DNA from: a bacterium
GTDB taxonomy: Bacteria > Zhuqueibacterota > QNDG01 > JAFGCO01
NCBI GenBank assembly: GCA_016932575.1
Contig: JAFGCO010000006.1
Location: forward strand, 26,843 to 90,842
DNA length: 64,000 nucleotides
Reading direction: 5' to 3'
The notes under the pieces were generated by a model. The model ran no database searches, was not told the origin of the DNA, and saw only the letters and a list, made by a program, of their open reading frames with translations. The translations under genes were made by a program, and so were the position numbers. Positions 55,276-64,000 of this stretch are shown here, one piece after another (the stretch's first letter is position 1; every line of letters begins with the position of its first letter).

Positions 55276-55857
55276 ATGATGGTATGGATTGATAAAAAAT
55301 TTGTTTTCCATATATTGGCTTTCGTTTTACGAATTGCCGTGCTGCTTTTATGCAACTTTGCCGCTGCAGATCAACCGGTTCAGTTACAACCGTCAGAGTA
55401 TGAAATCAAGGCGGCGTTTATCTACAATTTTGCCAAATTTGTTGAATGGCCACCGGAATCTGAACAGGCGGCCAGAGATTCCATTATTATAGGCATATTA
55501 GGACAAGATCCTTTCGGCAGTCTTATGGAACAGGTGATTGGAGGAAAAACCGCTCACGGAAAAACCATTTCAATCGAACGTTATCAATCCCTCGAACAAG
55601 CACGGCATTGTCATATTTTATTTATCAGCGATTCAAAATTGTCACGATTAAGTCATATTATTGAACAGTTGGCAGACAAACATATTTTAACTGTGGGTGA
55701 AATGGAAACATTTGCCAGGGAGGGGGGAATGATTTATCTGTATGTTCAGGAAAAACGTATTCGTTTTAAGATTAATATGGACGCGGCAAATGCCGCTCAG
55801 TTGAAATTAAGTTCAAAGTTATTGAAACTGGCAGAAATTGTGAGGAATACTGAATAA
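55276..55857 (+). CDS. YfiR family periplasmic protein
   Basis: The 193-residue product has a signal peptide ending near 'LLLCNFAAADQP' and the YfiR (DUF4154) domain: 'EYEIKAAFIYNFAKFVEWPP', 'IIGILGQDPFG', 'GKTAHGKTISIERY', 'ARHCHILFIS' and 'HILTVGEMETFAREGGMIYL'. In Pseudomonas YfiR is a periplasmic repressor of the CHASE8 diguanylate cyclase YfiN. Here the CHASE8 protein two genes on is a histidine kinase, so YfiR may control that kinase (inference). It lies 12 bp after the first receptor and its stop overlaps the start of the second. Confidence 0.92.
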   Translation: MMVWIDKKFVFHILAFVLRIAVLLLCNFAAADQPVQLQPSEYEIKAAFIYNFAKFVEWPPESEQAARDSIIIGILGQDPFGSLMEQVIGGKTAHGKTISIERYQSLEQARHCHILFISDSKLSRLSHIIEQLADKHILTVGEMETFAREGGMIYLYVQEKRIRFKINMDAANAAQLKLSSKLLKLAEIVRNTE

Positions 55858-57821
55858 TGATAAGGGGAAGGATGATGGTCGCGATTCATCAACACAGGGG
55901 GAATTGTCAGAATCGCTACCCGTTTCAGAGAAATTGGTATTTAATGTTCTTATTTCTTTGTTTTGGGCTATTCGGTTCGGATGATCGGATTGATCTGACG
56001 GAAATCCCGCTTGAAGAATTGATGCGAATTGAGGTAACGTTGGCGTCACGCCATCAGGAACGCTTTACGGATGCTTCCGCCGCGGTATATGTGTTAACAG
56101 GAGAGGATATTATTCAATCTGGAGCGACCAGCATCCCGGAAGCATTACGTATGGTACCCGGAATGGAAGTCGGCCATATGGATGCAAACAAATGGGCCGT
56201 CTCTGTTCGAGGATTTAACAGTATATTTGCCAATAAACTGCTTGTGCTGATAGACGGTCGTACGATCTATAATCCTATTTTTTCAGGTGTTATTTGGGAT
56301 GCTCAGGATGTTATTTTGAGAGATGTTAAGCAGATAGAGGTTGTTCGCGGACCCGGAGGTTCTTTGTGGGGATCCAATGCAGTGAATGGTGTGATAAATA
56401 TTATCACAAAAAGCGCTGAAGAGACACAGGGAGGTTATATTTGTCTGGGAGGGGGCACTGAGGAAAGGCAGTTTAGTTCAATCCGTTATGGAGGATCGAT
56501 AGGAAAATGGTATTATCGAACCTTTGCGAAATTTTTCAGCCGGTCGGAATTTGTCGATGAAAATGGTAAGCCTGCGGCAGATTCATGGCATATGTTTAAA
56601 ACCGGATTGCGCATGGATGGGCTTATGAATGTACAAAACAGGATGACTATCATTACGGATTATTATCAAAATAATGTGGGACAAACGTTATTCATTCAAA
56701 ATAAAGATTATACTTTAAGCCGTGACTTTAGAAACCAGATTTTTGGCGGATATTTTCTGGCGCGGTGGCGACATTTAGTTTCTGATAAAACTCAATGGAT
56801 ACTGCAATCGTATCTTGACTTCTTTAAACGTGAGGAAATTTTAATGATAGGGGGCCGGGTGCTCACCTGGGATGTTGATTTTCAATACAGCAAGGAATTT
56901 AAATTTCATCGGCTGACATTGGGAGGCGGATTTCGTGACACCTGGGATAAATTTAATAACAGTGAGTATATACAACTGATCCCCATGAATAAGAATTATT
57001 ATATTGCCAATGGATTTTTTCAGGATGATATAAAATTAATTCGTGATAAATGGTATCTGATATGGGGTTCTAAATTTGAGTATCATAGCCTTTCGGGATG
57101 GGAAATCCAACCCAGCTTACGAAGCGCATATCATTTTGAAAAAGAAGGCATGATATGGATTGGTATTTCCCGGGCTGTCCGAACCCCTGTTCGGATCGAT
57201 CAGAATATCGTGTCTGAAGAATTCATTGCCGGCAATCCTGATGTCAAATCTGAAGAGCTGCTGGCACTTGAAATGGGTGCCCGGTATCGCCCTGTCAAGC
57301 GGTTATATATTGATGCCTCATTTTTTTCAAATTACTATGACAATCTGGTGACCTTTGAACCTGTGGTGGCCATGAATAAAAAGCAGGGACATGTTTATGG
57401 ATTTGAATTGGCCCTGGATTATCAGGTTGCGGGATGGATGAAAATCCGATCTGGATATTCCCGCGGACAATCGAATTTCAGGCTGGATAATGACAGCCAG
57501 GATCCTTACAGCCAGGAGATGGACCGTGAAATGCCGCGTTATCAGGGATTTTTGCAGACCCATATATCGATTGGTTCACAATGGAAATGGACAGTCAATG
57601 TCCGGTATGTGGACAGCCTCATTGGCTCCCGTATTTATACAGAGGCGTATCTCAATTTGAATTCACGGATATCATACAGCCTGTCAGACGCACTGGAATT
57701 TTCTGTGGTCGGGCAGAATCTGCTCGAGGATCGGCACGTCGAATTTAACGGAGACTGGATTCCGTTTAAAGTATCCAGAGTGCCCAGGGGTATGTATGCT
57801 CAAATGAACTGGTGGTTTTAA
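55857..57821 (+). CDS. TonB-dependent receptor (second paralogue)
   Basis: A 654-residue receptor with the same order of features as the first: '[20 protein letters not shown]', plug motifs '[15 protein letters not shown]', '[19 protein letters not shown]', '[20 protein letters not shown]' and a barrel ending in 'MNWWF'. ATG 55857 overlaps the yfiR stop codon. The N-terminus before the hydrophobic segment ('[14 protein letters not shown]') is longer than usual for a signal peptide, so a later start such as ATG 55872 may be used. It was probably produced by duplication of the neighbouring receptor. Confidence 0.92.
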   Translation: MIRGRMMVAIHQHRGNCQNRYPFQRNWYLMFLFLCFGLFGSDDRIDLTEIPLEELMRIEVTLASRHQERFTDASAAVYVLTGEDIIQSGATSIPEALRMVPGMEVGHMDANKWAVSVRGFNSIFANKLLVLIDGRTIYNPIFSGVIWDAQDVILRDVKQIEVVRGPGGSLWGSNAVNGVINIITKSAEETQGGYICLGGGTEERQFSSIRYGGSIGKWYYRTFAKFFSRSEFVDENGKPAADSWHMFKTGLRMDGLMNVQNRMTIITDYYQNNVGQTLFIQNKDYTLSRDFRNQIFGGYFLARWRHLVSDKTQWILQSYLDFFKREEILMIGGRVLTWDVDFQYSKEFKFHRLTLGGGFRDTWDKFNNSEYIQLIPMNKNYYIANGFFQDDIKLIRDKWYLIWGSKFEYHSLSGWEIQPSLRSAYHFEKEGMIWIGISRAVRTPVRIDQNIVSEEFIAGNPDVKSEELLALEMGARYRPVKRLYIDASFFSNYYDNLVTFEPVVAMNKKQGHVYGFELALDYQVAGWMKIRSGYSRGQSNFRLDNDSQDPYSQEMDREMPRYQGFLQTHISIGSQWKWTVNVRYVDSLIGSRIYTEAYLNLNSRISYSLSDALEFSVVGQNLLEDRHVEFNGDWIPFKVSRVPRGMYAQMNWWF

Positions 57822-57826
57822 ACACG

Positions 57827-59263
57827 ATGTGGATACGGTTATTTAAAGATATCTCGATTAAACGAAAATTGATTCTTATCAACTTGATGACCACAGGTGT
57901 GGCATTGATGATCGCTTGCATTCTGTTTATACAATTTGAAAGAAGAAACCTGAGAGACAACACGCTGCGGGAGTTGTCTGTGCTTTCAGAGATTATCAGT
58001 AATAACAGTACGGCAGCACTGGCTTTTGAAGATCGTTCGACAGGCGAAGAAATTTTATCTGCGCTGTCTGTGAAAAAATATATTGCTTCAGCTTGTCTGT
58101 TTGATAAACAGAATCGCATATTTGCTACTTATTCCAGAGAAACTCCATTTGATAACTGTCCTCAAAGACCGGGACCGAATGGATACCGATTTGAGGGTAA
58201 CCGGCTGATTATTGTCAATCCAGTCATTCTTGATTTGGAAACCATTGGTTATGTATATTTAAGTTATGATTTAAAAGAAAGCCAGACACGGCTGCGTATG
58301 TATATCAGCATTGTCATTCTTGTTTTTGTGCTGGCCTCTATTGTGGCGTTTGCCATTACATCTCAACTTCAGGGAATTATTTCAAAACCCATTATGCATT
58401 TATCGCAGGTGGCGAAGGATGTCTCTGAAAAGCGTGACTATTCTGTGCGGGCAGTTCGGCAAAGCCAGGATGAAATAGGTCTTCTTATTGATGCTTTTAA
58501 TGATATGCTTTCGCAAATACAGGAAAGGGATCAGGCGCTGATAAAAGACCAAGAAACGCTGGAACGGCGGGTAGAAGAGCGCACAAGCAAGTTGAAGCAG
58601 GAAGTTCAGGAACGGAAGAAAGCCGAGGCGAAAATTATCACTTCTCTGAAAGAGAAGGATGTGTTGCTTAAAGAAATCCATCATCGTGTAAAAAACAATT
58701 TACAGGTGGTTTCCAGCCTTCTTTATTTACAATCGAAAAAAACGACCCATGATCAAACACTGGAAATGCTGAATGAGAGTCAGAATCGAATTAAATCCAT
58801 GGCACTTATTCATGAAAAATTATATCAGTCCAAAGACATTGTGCGTATCGATTTTTCTGAATATATTAAAAGCTTGATGTCGCATCTTTCCAGGTCCTAC
58901 GGTTCACATTTGGCCATGGTTGATATTCATCTGGATGTTAATAATGTATATTTGAATATTGATAAAGCCATTCCCTGTGGATTGATTATTAATGAATTGG
59001 TTTCAAACTGTATGAAATATGCATTTCCAAATAATGAACAAGGTGAAATTCAGATAATAATGAATACAGAAAATGATCATGTAAACCTCGGGGTGATTGA
59101 CAACGGAATTGGATTCCCAGAGTATCTGAATTTTAAAAATACGGAAACATTAGGGTTGCAATTGGTGAGTGCCTTGACTGCACAATTGGGCGGATCTATT
59201 TCTCTGGATCGAAGTGGAGGAACTCGTTTTACAATTCAATTTAGTGCGGAAGAAGGGCAATGA
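57827..59263 (+). CDS. Sensor histidine kinase with CHASE8 and HAMP domains
   Basis: The 478-residue protein has two membrane helices (about 18-38 and 160-182) around a periplasmic CHASE8 domain ('[20 protein letters not shown]', '[20 protein letters not shown]'), a HAMP linker, a short coiled coil, a HisKA_2-type phosphotransfer helix with His285/His286 in '[18 protein letters not shown]', and an ATPase domain with '[18 protein letters not shown]' and 'DNGIGFP'. ATG 57827 is 5 bases after the stop of the second receptor; GTG 57812 is an alternative. CHASE8 is the domain sensed by YfiR in YfiN, which supports regulation by the YfiR encoded upstream. Confidence 0.9.
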   Translation: MWIRLFKDISIKRKLILINLMTTGVALMIACILFIQFERRNLRDNTLRELSVLSEIISNNSTAALAFEDRSTGEEILSALSVKKYIASACLFDKQNRIFATYSRETPFDNCPQRPGPNGYRFEGNRLIIVNPVILDLETIGYVYLSYDLKESQTRLRMYISIVILVFVLASIVAFAITSQLQGIISKPIMHLSQVAKDVSEKRDYSVRAVRQSQDEIGLLIDAFNDMLSQIQERDQALIKDQETLERRVEERTSKLKQEVQERKKAEAKIITSLKEKDVLLKEIHHRVKNNLQVVSSLLYLQSKKTTHDQTLEMLNESQNRIKSMALIHEKLYQSKDIVRIDFSEYIKSLMSHLSRSYGSHLAMVDIHLDVNNVYLNIDKAIPCGLIINELVSNCMKYAFPNNEQGEIQIIMNTENDHVNLGVIDNGIGFPEYLNFKNTETLGLQLVSALTAQLGGSISLDRSGGTRFTIQFSAEEGQ

Positions 59264-59279
59264 GAAGAGGAGAAGACGC

Positions 59280-61577
59280 ATGACGTCAAAGTTAAAAATA
59301 CTGGTTGTCGAGGATGAGTCAATCATTGCCATGGAGCTAAAAGACCGTCTGGAAAAATTAGGATATGATGTGCCGGCGGTTATTTCGACAGGAGAGGAAG
59401 CGATTCAGAAGGCGAATGAAATACATCCCGGTCTGGTTATGATGGATATTATGTTGGAAGGGGCAGTTGACGGCGTGGAAGCCACCCGTGAAATTCATGA
59501 GCGGTTTGATATTCCGGTAGTGTATTTAACCGCTTATTCAGATGACAGCACCCTTGAAAGAGCGAAGCTTACTGAACCTTATGGCTATGTCCTCAAACCA
59601 TTCGATGAACGAGAACTTTACACAACTGTTGAGATTGCGCTTTATAAACATCGGATGGAAAAGAAACTGAAGGATAATCAGCGCTGGTTATCCACAACAT
59701 TAAAGAGTATCGGAGATGGCGTGATTACCACTGATACGGAAGGGGTGGTCACATTTATCAATCCAAAAGCGGAAGTGATGACCGGATGGAAAGCCGAGAA
59801 AGCGATCGGGAAACCATTGGAATCCATTTTCCGTGTTTGCAGGGAAAATGAGCAGGAGCCAATGGAGAGTCCGGTTACCCAGGTATTAAATGGCAATTAT
59901 AATGGTGACGTTTTGGGCCATTGTCTATTGATCAATAAAAATGGCAATAAAATTGACATTTCAGAAAATGCCGCTCCAATTAAAGATGATAAAGGAGAGG
60001 TAACGGGTGTTGTTTTGGCATTTCAAGATATTTCTGAGCAGATGCGTTTCGAACGGGCACTTAAGGAAAGCGAGGAGCGGTTTCGGTCTGTGGTTGAAAA
60101 TTCCCATACGGGCATTATGGTTGTTAATCAGGAATTCAGGTGCATTTATGCGAATAAAGAACTGATTGAGCTTTTGGGTTATACAGAAAGAGAAATACTA
60201 AATCGAGATTTTCGGATGTTTCTTTCTGATTATGAAAAAAATCTTTTTACCGAGCATAAAATTCAGATAGAACGCGGAGAAAAAGTGCCGAGCCGCGATG
60301 ATTTTGAAGTTATAAGAAAAGATGGTGAAAAACGGCAGATGCAGGTTGTGGTTTCGACAGTCAGGAGTCCGGAAGGGCATCCACAAACCGTTATTCAGTT
60401 GCTAGATATTACCGAAAGGAACCGTCTGGAACAACAGCTGCGCCACGCTCAGAAAATGAAGGCTGTAGGGACGCTGGCCGGAGGAGTTGCACACGATTTT
60501 AATAATATTATGACAGCCATCCGGGGATGTACGGATCTTGTGATCAGTCAGATTGAAAAGAATGATCCGATTTATCAGGATTTGAGAGAAGTGCAGGTGT
60601 CAGCGGAGCGCGCATCCGACTTAACCCGTCAGTTGCTGTTCTTCAGTCGGAACCAACCCATGGAAATGGTTACGTTAAATTTCAATAAAACCTTAGAAAA
60701 TCTGTTCAAAATGCTTCATAGATTAATCGGTGAGGATATCGGGATCAGTTCCTCCCTGTCGCCTGATTTATGGAATGTCTATGCGGACAAAGGCAGCATT
60801 GAAGAGGTTGTTATGAATTTGGCTGTAAATGCCAGGGATGCCATGCCTAAAGGGGGTAAGTTAACGATAAAAACAGAAAATGTTGTCATTGATGATGCCT
60901 ATTGTGAAAACACGCCGGAGGCCCGGCCGGGAGAATTTGTCTCAATAACATTGGAAGATGATGGGATCGGCATGGACAAGGAAACCATAGAACGGATTTT
61001 TGAGCCATTTTTTAGCACCAAAGGTCCGGGACGCGGCACAGGGCTTGGCTTGGCGGTTGTATATGGAATCATCAAGCAGCATGACGGATGGATCAATGTG
61101 TACAGTGAACCCGGGCATGGAAGCACGTTTAAAATTTATCTGCCTGTATCAACGGGCAAGGAAGAAAAAATGGAAGAAGATGTTGATCCTGCGGTCTTCA
61201 AAGGTCAAGGTGAACGAATTCTGGTTGTGGAAGATGAGAAGCGTGTGCGCGATCTTGCCAATAAGGTTTTAAGCAAACATGGTTATCTCGTTTTTACAGC
61301 AGAGACACTGGCAGAAGCGGAGGTCGTTTATAAAAGAGAGAAGGGGAAATTCGATCTTCTTTTCAGCGATGTTGTGCTTCCGGATGGTGACGGCATCGAA
61401 TTGTCCGATCGGTTTCTCAAGAGAAAAAAGAATTTAAAGGTGATATTGAGCAGCGGCTATACCGACAAGAAATCACAGTGGGAGATTATCAAGCAAAGGG
61501 GATTCCGGTTTTTACAAAAACCATATTCATTGATTTCATTGCTTCAGGCAGTACGCGAAATGCTTGATGAGGAATAA
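59280..61577 (+). CDS. Hybrid sensor kinase: REC-PAS-PAS-HisKA-HATPase-REC
   Basis: The 765-residue cytosolic protein begins with a receiver domain (phospho-acceptor Asp56 in 'LVMMDIMLEGA'), then two PAS domains (about 135-260 and 262-385), a phosphotransfer helix with His405 in 'GGVAHDFNNIMTAIRG', an ATPase domain ('NLAVNARDAMPKGG', 'DDGIGMD', 'GTGLGLAVVYGI') and a C-terminal receiver with Asp697 in 'LLFSDVVLPDGDG'. ATG 59280 follows AGGAGAAG at a good distance; a longer in-frame start at 59214 lies inside the upstream kinase gene. It could accept phosphate from the CHASE8 kinase on its first receiver and pass it on. No DNA-binding output is encoded within the cluster. Confidence 0.93.
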   Translation: MTSKLKILVVEDESIIAMELKDRLEKLGYDVPAVISTGEEAIQKANEIHPGLVMMDIMLEGAVDGVEATREIHERFDIPVVYLTAYSDDSTLERAKLTEPYGYVLKPFDERELYTTVEIALYKHRMEKKLKDNQRWLSTTLKSIGDGVITTDTEGVVTFINPKAEVMTGWKAEKAIGKPLESIFRVCRENEQEPMESPVTQVLNGNYNGDVLGHCLLINKNGNKIDISENAAPIKDDKGEVTGVVLAFQDISEQMRFERALKESEERFRSVVENSHTGIMVVNQEFRCIYANKELIELLGYTEREILNRDFRMFLSDYEKNLFTEHKIQIERGEKVPSRDDFEVIRKDGEKRQMQVVVSTVRSPEGHPQTVIQLLDITERNRLEQQLRHAQKMKAVGTLAGGVAHDFNNIMTAIRGCTDLVISQIEKNDPIYQDLREVQVSAERASDLTRQLLFFSRNQPMEMVTLNFNKTLENLFKMLHRLIGEDIGISSSLSPDLWNVYADKGSIEEVVMNLAVNARDAMPKGGKLTIKTENVVIDDAYCENTPEARPGEFVSITLEDDGIGMDKETIERIFEPFFSTKGPGRGTGLGLAVVYGIIKQHDGWINVYSEPGHGSTFKIYLPVSTGKEEKMEEDVDPAVFKGQGERILVVEDEKRVRDLANKVLSKHGYLVFTAETLAEAEVVYKREKGKFDLLFSDVVLPDGDGIELSDRFLKRKKNLKVILSSGYTDKKSQWEIIKQRGFRFLQKPYSLISLLQAVREMLDEE

Positions 61578-61683
61578 TATTGTTGTCGATCAATTGATCT
61601 GCAAAATAAATATACCGCAGAGATATCAATTATTCGGATTTTTTTTATTATAAAGCAAACTGTATTGTTACCGGGGCATTAGG

Positions 61684-63095
61684 ATGCTTATTATACCTGT
61701 AAGTTCTGGGAAGCGGTTAAAGAAGCGGCCTTATATAACCATTGGTTTAATCACGATTAATATTCTCGTTTTTATCTTTTCAAGTGCCACTGTTAAGCGG
61801 CAATCCGAGCAAATCCAAATGCTGCGTCAGCGCATGTGGGAGATTGAAAAGCAGTATATGGAAGGATTTCCATTGAACCGGAATCTTTTTTGTCTGGACA
61901 AGAAAATGATGAATGGGATCAGAAAATTTTACAGGGTGAGATTATTCCTGAAAATTCTTATGACTATCAGATATGGACAGAATATTATCAGGAATTTAAA
62001 GACTTAGTTCAGCAACTGGTTTTTCGGAAATGGGGTTTTGTCCCATCTCAATTTAATTTGTTTAAAATATTCACTTCAATTTTTCTTCACGGCAGTCTTT
62101 TACATTTATTGGGAAATATGCTTTTTTTATGGCTGGCTGGCGCAAATCTTGAAGGAGATCTGGGTGAGAAAGTCTATACAATCTTTTATTTTGCATCTGG
62201 CTATGCGGCTTCATTTTTTCATTATCTGGTGAATACTGGCAGTGATGTTCCTTGTGTCGGCGCATCCGGTGCGATTGCCGGATTAATGGGCGCTTTTATG
62301 ATTCGATTTTATTTGACTAAAATCAAGTTTTTCTATTTTATCTGGCTGATACGTCCTTTATGGGGAAATTTGCGGGTTCCTGCCTATGTCTGCCTGCCCT
62401 TATGGTTTATAGATCAATTGTTATCAGCGAAAAGCGGAGATATAGGCATCGCATTTTGGGCGCATATCGGGGGTTTTGTTGTGGGGGCCTGTATGATTGT
62501 CATTATGCAGGCTGCCGAAATGCTGCCGCCTATGGATCCCAAGGGTGATGAGGATGAGGATTTTTATAATGCAAGCCAAAAAATCGTTCAGGAATTGAGA
62601 GATAAAGAGCAGGTAATCAGTCACGCAACCATCAGAGATTTGCCAGCATTGCTGGCAATCGTTAGAGTAGAGCCTGAGAATACAGAAGCGCTTTTGGCTC
62701 TGGCACGGATTCAGTATCAATCAGGCGCGCAGGATGACAGTGCAGTCAGCTATAATACGGTGCTTACACATATGTTGGCAGCTCAGAAAAATGAACAGGT
62801 GAGTCTGATATACGGAGAAATAAAAAACAGATCATTATTTAAAATGCTTACTCGCGAAAACATCCTTCGTTTAATTCCATTTTTTGAGAATTTAAAAGAA
62901 TACAAAGATGCAGTTCGGCTTGCTGTTTTGTATATCATGAAATTCCCTGATGATCCCAGCAGACCGAAAATGATCTACAAGGCATATCTGATTTATAAAG
63001 ACCATCTCCATGACACATTGCGTGCGAGCAAGGCGGCAATGCTTCTTAAAAAGGAGTATCCGCACCTGATTAAACCATCTGTGACAACCAAGTAA
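61684..63095 (+). pseudogene. Rhomboid-family intramembrane protease, frameshifted at a T6 tract
   Basis: Two plus-strand frames together make one protein. The first (from ATG 61684) has the typical rhomboid start, 'RPYITIGLITINILVFIFSS', and a coiled segment; the second (in frame from TTG 61890) carries the core: 'HGSLLHLLGNMLFLWLAGAN', Ser in 'GASGAIAGLMGAF' and His in 'FWAHIGGFVVGA', then a helical TPR-like C-terminal part of about 180 residues. The frames join at a run of six T (61886-61891), so a one-base slip restores the gene. It may be a sequencing error, a phase-variable tract or a recent mutation. If expressed, it would cleave membrane-protein segments within the bilayer. Confidence 0.75.
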
Positions 63096-63159
63096 ATGAT
63101 TTCGACCGTTCTGACATTTTATGAAAGATATTTACTTTTAAAAATATCCGATTTTTCTG

Positions 63160-63188
63160 TTGACTTCTTGATTTTTTTTATTTATAAT
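63160..63188 (+). promoter_or_regulatory. Promoter of the tRNA-tuf operon
   Basis: TTGACT (63160-63165) and TATAAT (63183-63188) are separated by exactly 17 bases, a near-consensus sigma-70 promoter. The first tRNA begins 51 bases after the -10 box. Strong expression is expected for this operon. Confidence 0.8.
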
Positions 63189-63238
63189 CATATCTCTACA
63201 AAACGAGTTGTTCAATGCTACTGGGCACGGTATCATTG

Positions 63239-63311
63239 GCTGGCGTAGCTCAATTGGTAGAGCAGCTGATTTGTAATCAGCAGGTTGTAGGTTCAAGTCC
63301 TATCGCCAGCT
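63239..63311 (+). tRNA. tRNA-Thr (anticodon UGU)
   Basis: A 73-nt cloverleaf with acceptor stem GCTGGCG/CGCCAGC, D arm GCTC/GAGC, anticodon stem GCTGA/TCAGC with loop TTTGTAA (anticodon TGT) and T arm with TTCAAGT. The CCA end is not encoded. First of four tRNAs before tuf. Confidence 0.95.
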
Positions 63312-63340
63312 CGTTCTTTTTTAGTTTTTCAAGGCAGGCT

Positions 63341-63422
63341 GGAGGGGTTCCCGAGCGGTCAAAGGGAACAGACTGTAAATCTGTCGGCGAAGCCTTCGGA
63401 GGTTCGAATCCTCCCCCCTCCA
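63341..63422 (+). tRNA. tRNA-Tyr (anticodon GUA)
   Basis: An 82-nt class II tRNA with acceptor stem GGAGGGG/CCCCTCC, anticodon stem ACAGA/TCTGT with loop CTGTAAA (anticodon GTA), a long variable arm around GGCGAAGCC, and T arm GGAGG-TTCGAAT-CCTCC. The CCA end is not encoded. Confidence 0.95.
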
Positions 63423-63570
63423 CTGTTTTATATCTAAAATGACAGAAGTATCGAAGATGCCTAAGACCTTTAAAATTGTAATGTTGCTAATACAATTTAG
63501 GGCAGTTGAAGGTGTCGAAATGGTTCGTCATTTTAGACGAATTATCATTATATATTTCAGACACTTGCAA

Positions 63571-63644
63571 GCGGGAATAGCTCAGCTGGCTAGAGCGTCA
63601 GCCTTCCAAGCTGAATGTCGCGGGTTCGAATCCCGTTTCCCGCT
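63571..63644 (+). tRNA. tRNA-Gly (anticodon UCC)
   Basis: A 74-nt cloverleaf with acceptor stem GCGGGAA/TTCCCGC, anticodon stem TCAGC/GCTGA with loop CTTCCAA (anticodon TCC), and T arm with TTCGAAT. It is 148 bp after tRNA-Tyr; that spacer shows no gene. The CCA end is not encoded. Confidence 0.95.
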
Positions 63645-63660
63645 CAGAGTTATTTATGGA

Positions 63661-63695
63661 AAAAGGCAAAATAAATGCTTGCATTTTGCCTTTTT
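63661..63695 (+). terminator. Terminator-like hairpin inside the tRNA cluster
   Basis: AAAAGGCAAAAT (63661-63672) pairs perfectly with ATTTTGCCTTTT (63683-63694) around a 10-base loop, followed by more T. It lies between tRNA-Gly and the second tRNA-Thr and could terminate or attenuate transcription, or serve as a processing site, before the last tRNA and tuf. Confidence 0.65.
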
Positions 63696-63770
63696 TTTCC
63701 ATATACTATAGGGCTTTTGGCTTTAAATGAAAATTGGAGTCAAAGCCTTGAAAAACAAGACATTTTCCGT

Positions 63771-63843
63771 GCCCACGTAGCTCAGCAGGTAGAGCACATC
63801 CTTGGTAAGGATGAGGTCACCAGTTCAAGCCTGGTCGTGGGCT
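63771..63843 (+). tRNA. tRNA-Thr (anticodon GGU)
   Basis: A 73-nt cloverleaf with acceptor stem GCCCACG/CGTGGGC, D arm GCTC/GAGC, anticodon stem CATCC/GGATG with loop TTGGTAA (anticodon GGT), and T arm with TTCAAGC. It lies 70 bp before tuf. The CCA end is not encoded. Confidence 0.95.
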
Positions 63844-63913
63844 CGGCTTTTTTTTTGCTTTTACAGATTGAGCAAGTCAGTCATTGATGATTTGATAGTG
63901 GAGGAATAATTTT

Positions 63914-64000
63914 ATGGCAAAGGCAAAATTTGAACGTACGAAAGCGCATGTGAATATAGGGACGATAGGTCATGTGGATCATGGCAAGACGACGTTGACA
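63914..64000 (+). CDS. tuf: Elongation factor Tu (5' part, continues beyond window)
   Basis: The first 29 codons are visible, beginning '[16 protein letters not shown]' and continuing into the GTP-binding P-loop '[11 protein letters not shown]' of EF-Tu, which delivers aminoacyl-tRNA to the ribosome. The GGAGGAA ribosome-binding site is at about 63900-63906. Position directly after the Thr-Tyr-Gly-Thr tRNA cluster matches the tufB copy in other bacteria. Confidence 0.95.
   Translation, partial: MAKAKFERTKAHVNIGTIGHVDHGKTTLT

Noticed and set aside
63215-63887. Three plus-strand reading frames running over the tRNA genes
   Set aside because: They coincide with tRNA sequences and are translations of structural RNA.
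1-64000. CRISPR arrays, rRNA genes, prophage or complete insertion sequences
   Set aside because: No regularly spaced direct repeats, no rRNA-like sequence and no transposase, integrase or phage structural gene was seen.

Overview
The window looks like chromosomal DNA from a Gram-negative bacterium of the FCB (Fibrobacteres-Chlorobi-Bacteroidetes) superphylum, perhaps a Calditrichota- or KSB1-like lineage. The evidence is two secreted proteins ending in the 'NYPNPFNP / APNPFN' C-terminal domain associated with FCB-type (type IX-like) sorting, several outer-membrane barrels, two TonB-dependent receptors, lipoproteins, and moderate GC with AT-rich intergenic DNA. The exact phylum is inference; no rRNA gene is present.

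Layout. 1-6134: end of a TPR gene, rnfB, a secreted protein, a 752-residue membrane protein with a spermidine-synthase-like domain, and cysS. 6135-8735: an AT-rich accessory patch with eroded coding fragments, a large orphan gene fusing a sigma-factor-like N-terminus, a beta-rich middle domain and a TIR domain, and a 204-bp nested inverted-repeat element at the 5' end of that gene. 8735-14216: a PhoB-type two-component pair, a B12-binding radical SAM protein, a nitronate monooxygenase and a formylglycine-generating-enzyme-like protein. 14300-19890: DEAD-box helicase, an SlyD-like isomerase whose 5' end is missing and runs into asd, asd, and a fused aspartokinase-homoserine dehydrogenase. 20085-30857: an envelope block on the minus strand (barrels, zinc-ribbon protein, 1469-residue propeller protein, CsgG-like lipoprotein, frameshifted glycosidase). 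31160-49297: mixed housekeeping and envelope genes (LemA, M48 protease, phosphoesterase, HAD hydrolase, PepD, FemAB-like transferase, anchored polysaccharide deacetylase, TIGR02757 protein, GDPD, acyl-CoA/ACP ligase, endonuclease III, Hsp15-like protein).

49581-63095 is a long plus-strand run: two ABC ATPase/permease pairs (the first ATPase apparently using a CTG start), then TonB receptor, YfiR, a second paralogous TonB receptor, a CHASE8-HAMP histidine kinase and a REC-PAS-PAS-kinase-REC hybrid. The overlaps and short gaps suggest one outer-membrane-to-cytoplasm sensing system in which YfiR would act on a kinase rather than on a diguanylate cyclase. A rhomboid gene broken by a one-base slip in a T6 tract follows.

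The window ends in the Thr-Tyr-Gly-Thr tRNA cluster followed by tuf, the same order as in the E. coli tufB operon, behind a near-consensus promoter.

Most interesting for follow-up: the sigma-like/TIR fusion with its repeat element, the receptor-YfiR-receptor-kinase cluster, the SlyD/asd collision, and two genes with apparent frameshifts that may be sequence errors or real decay.
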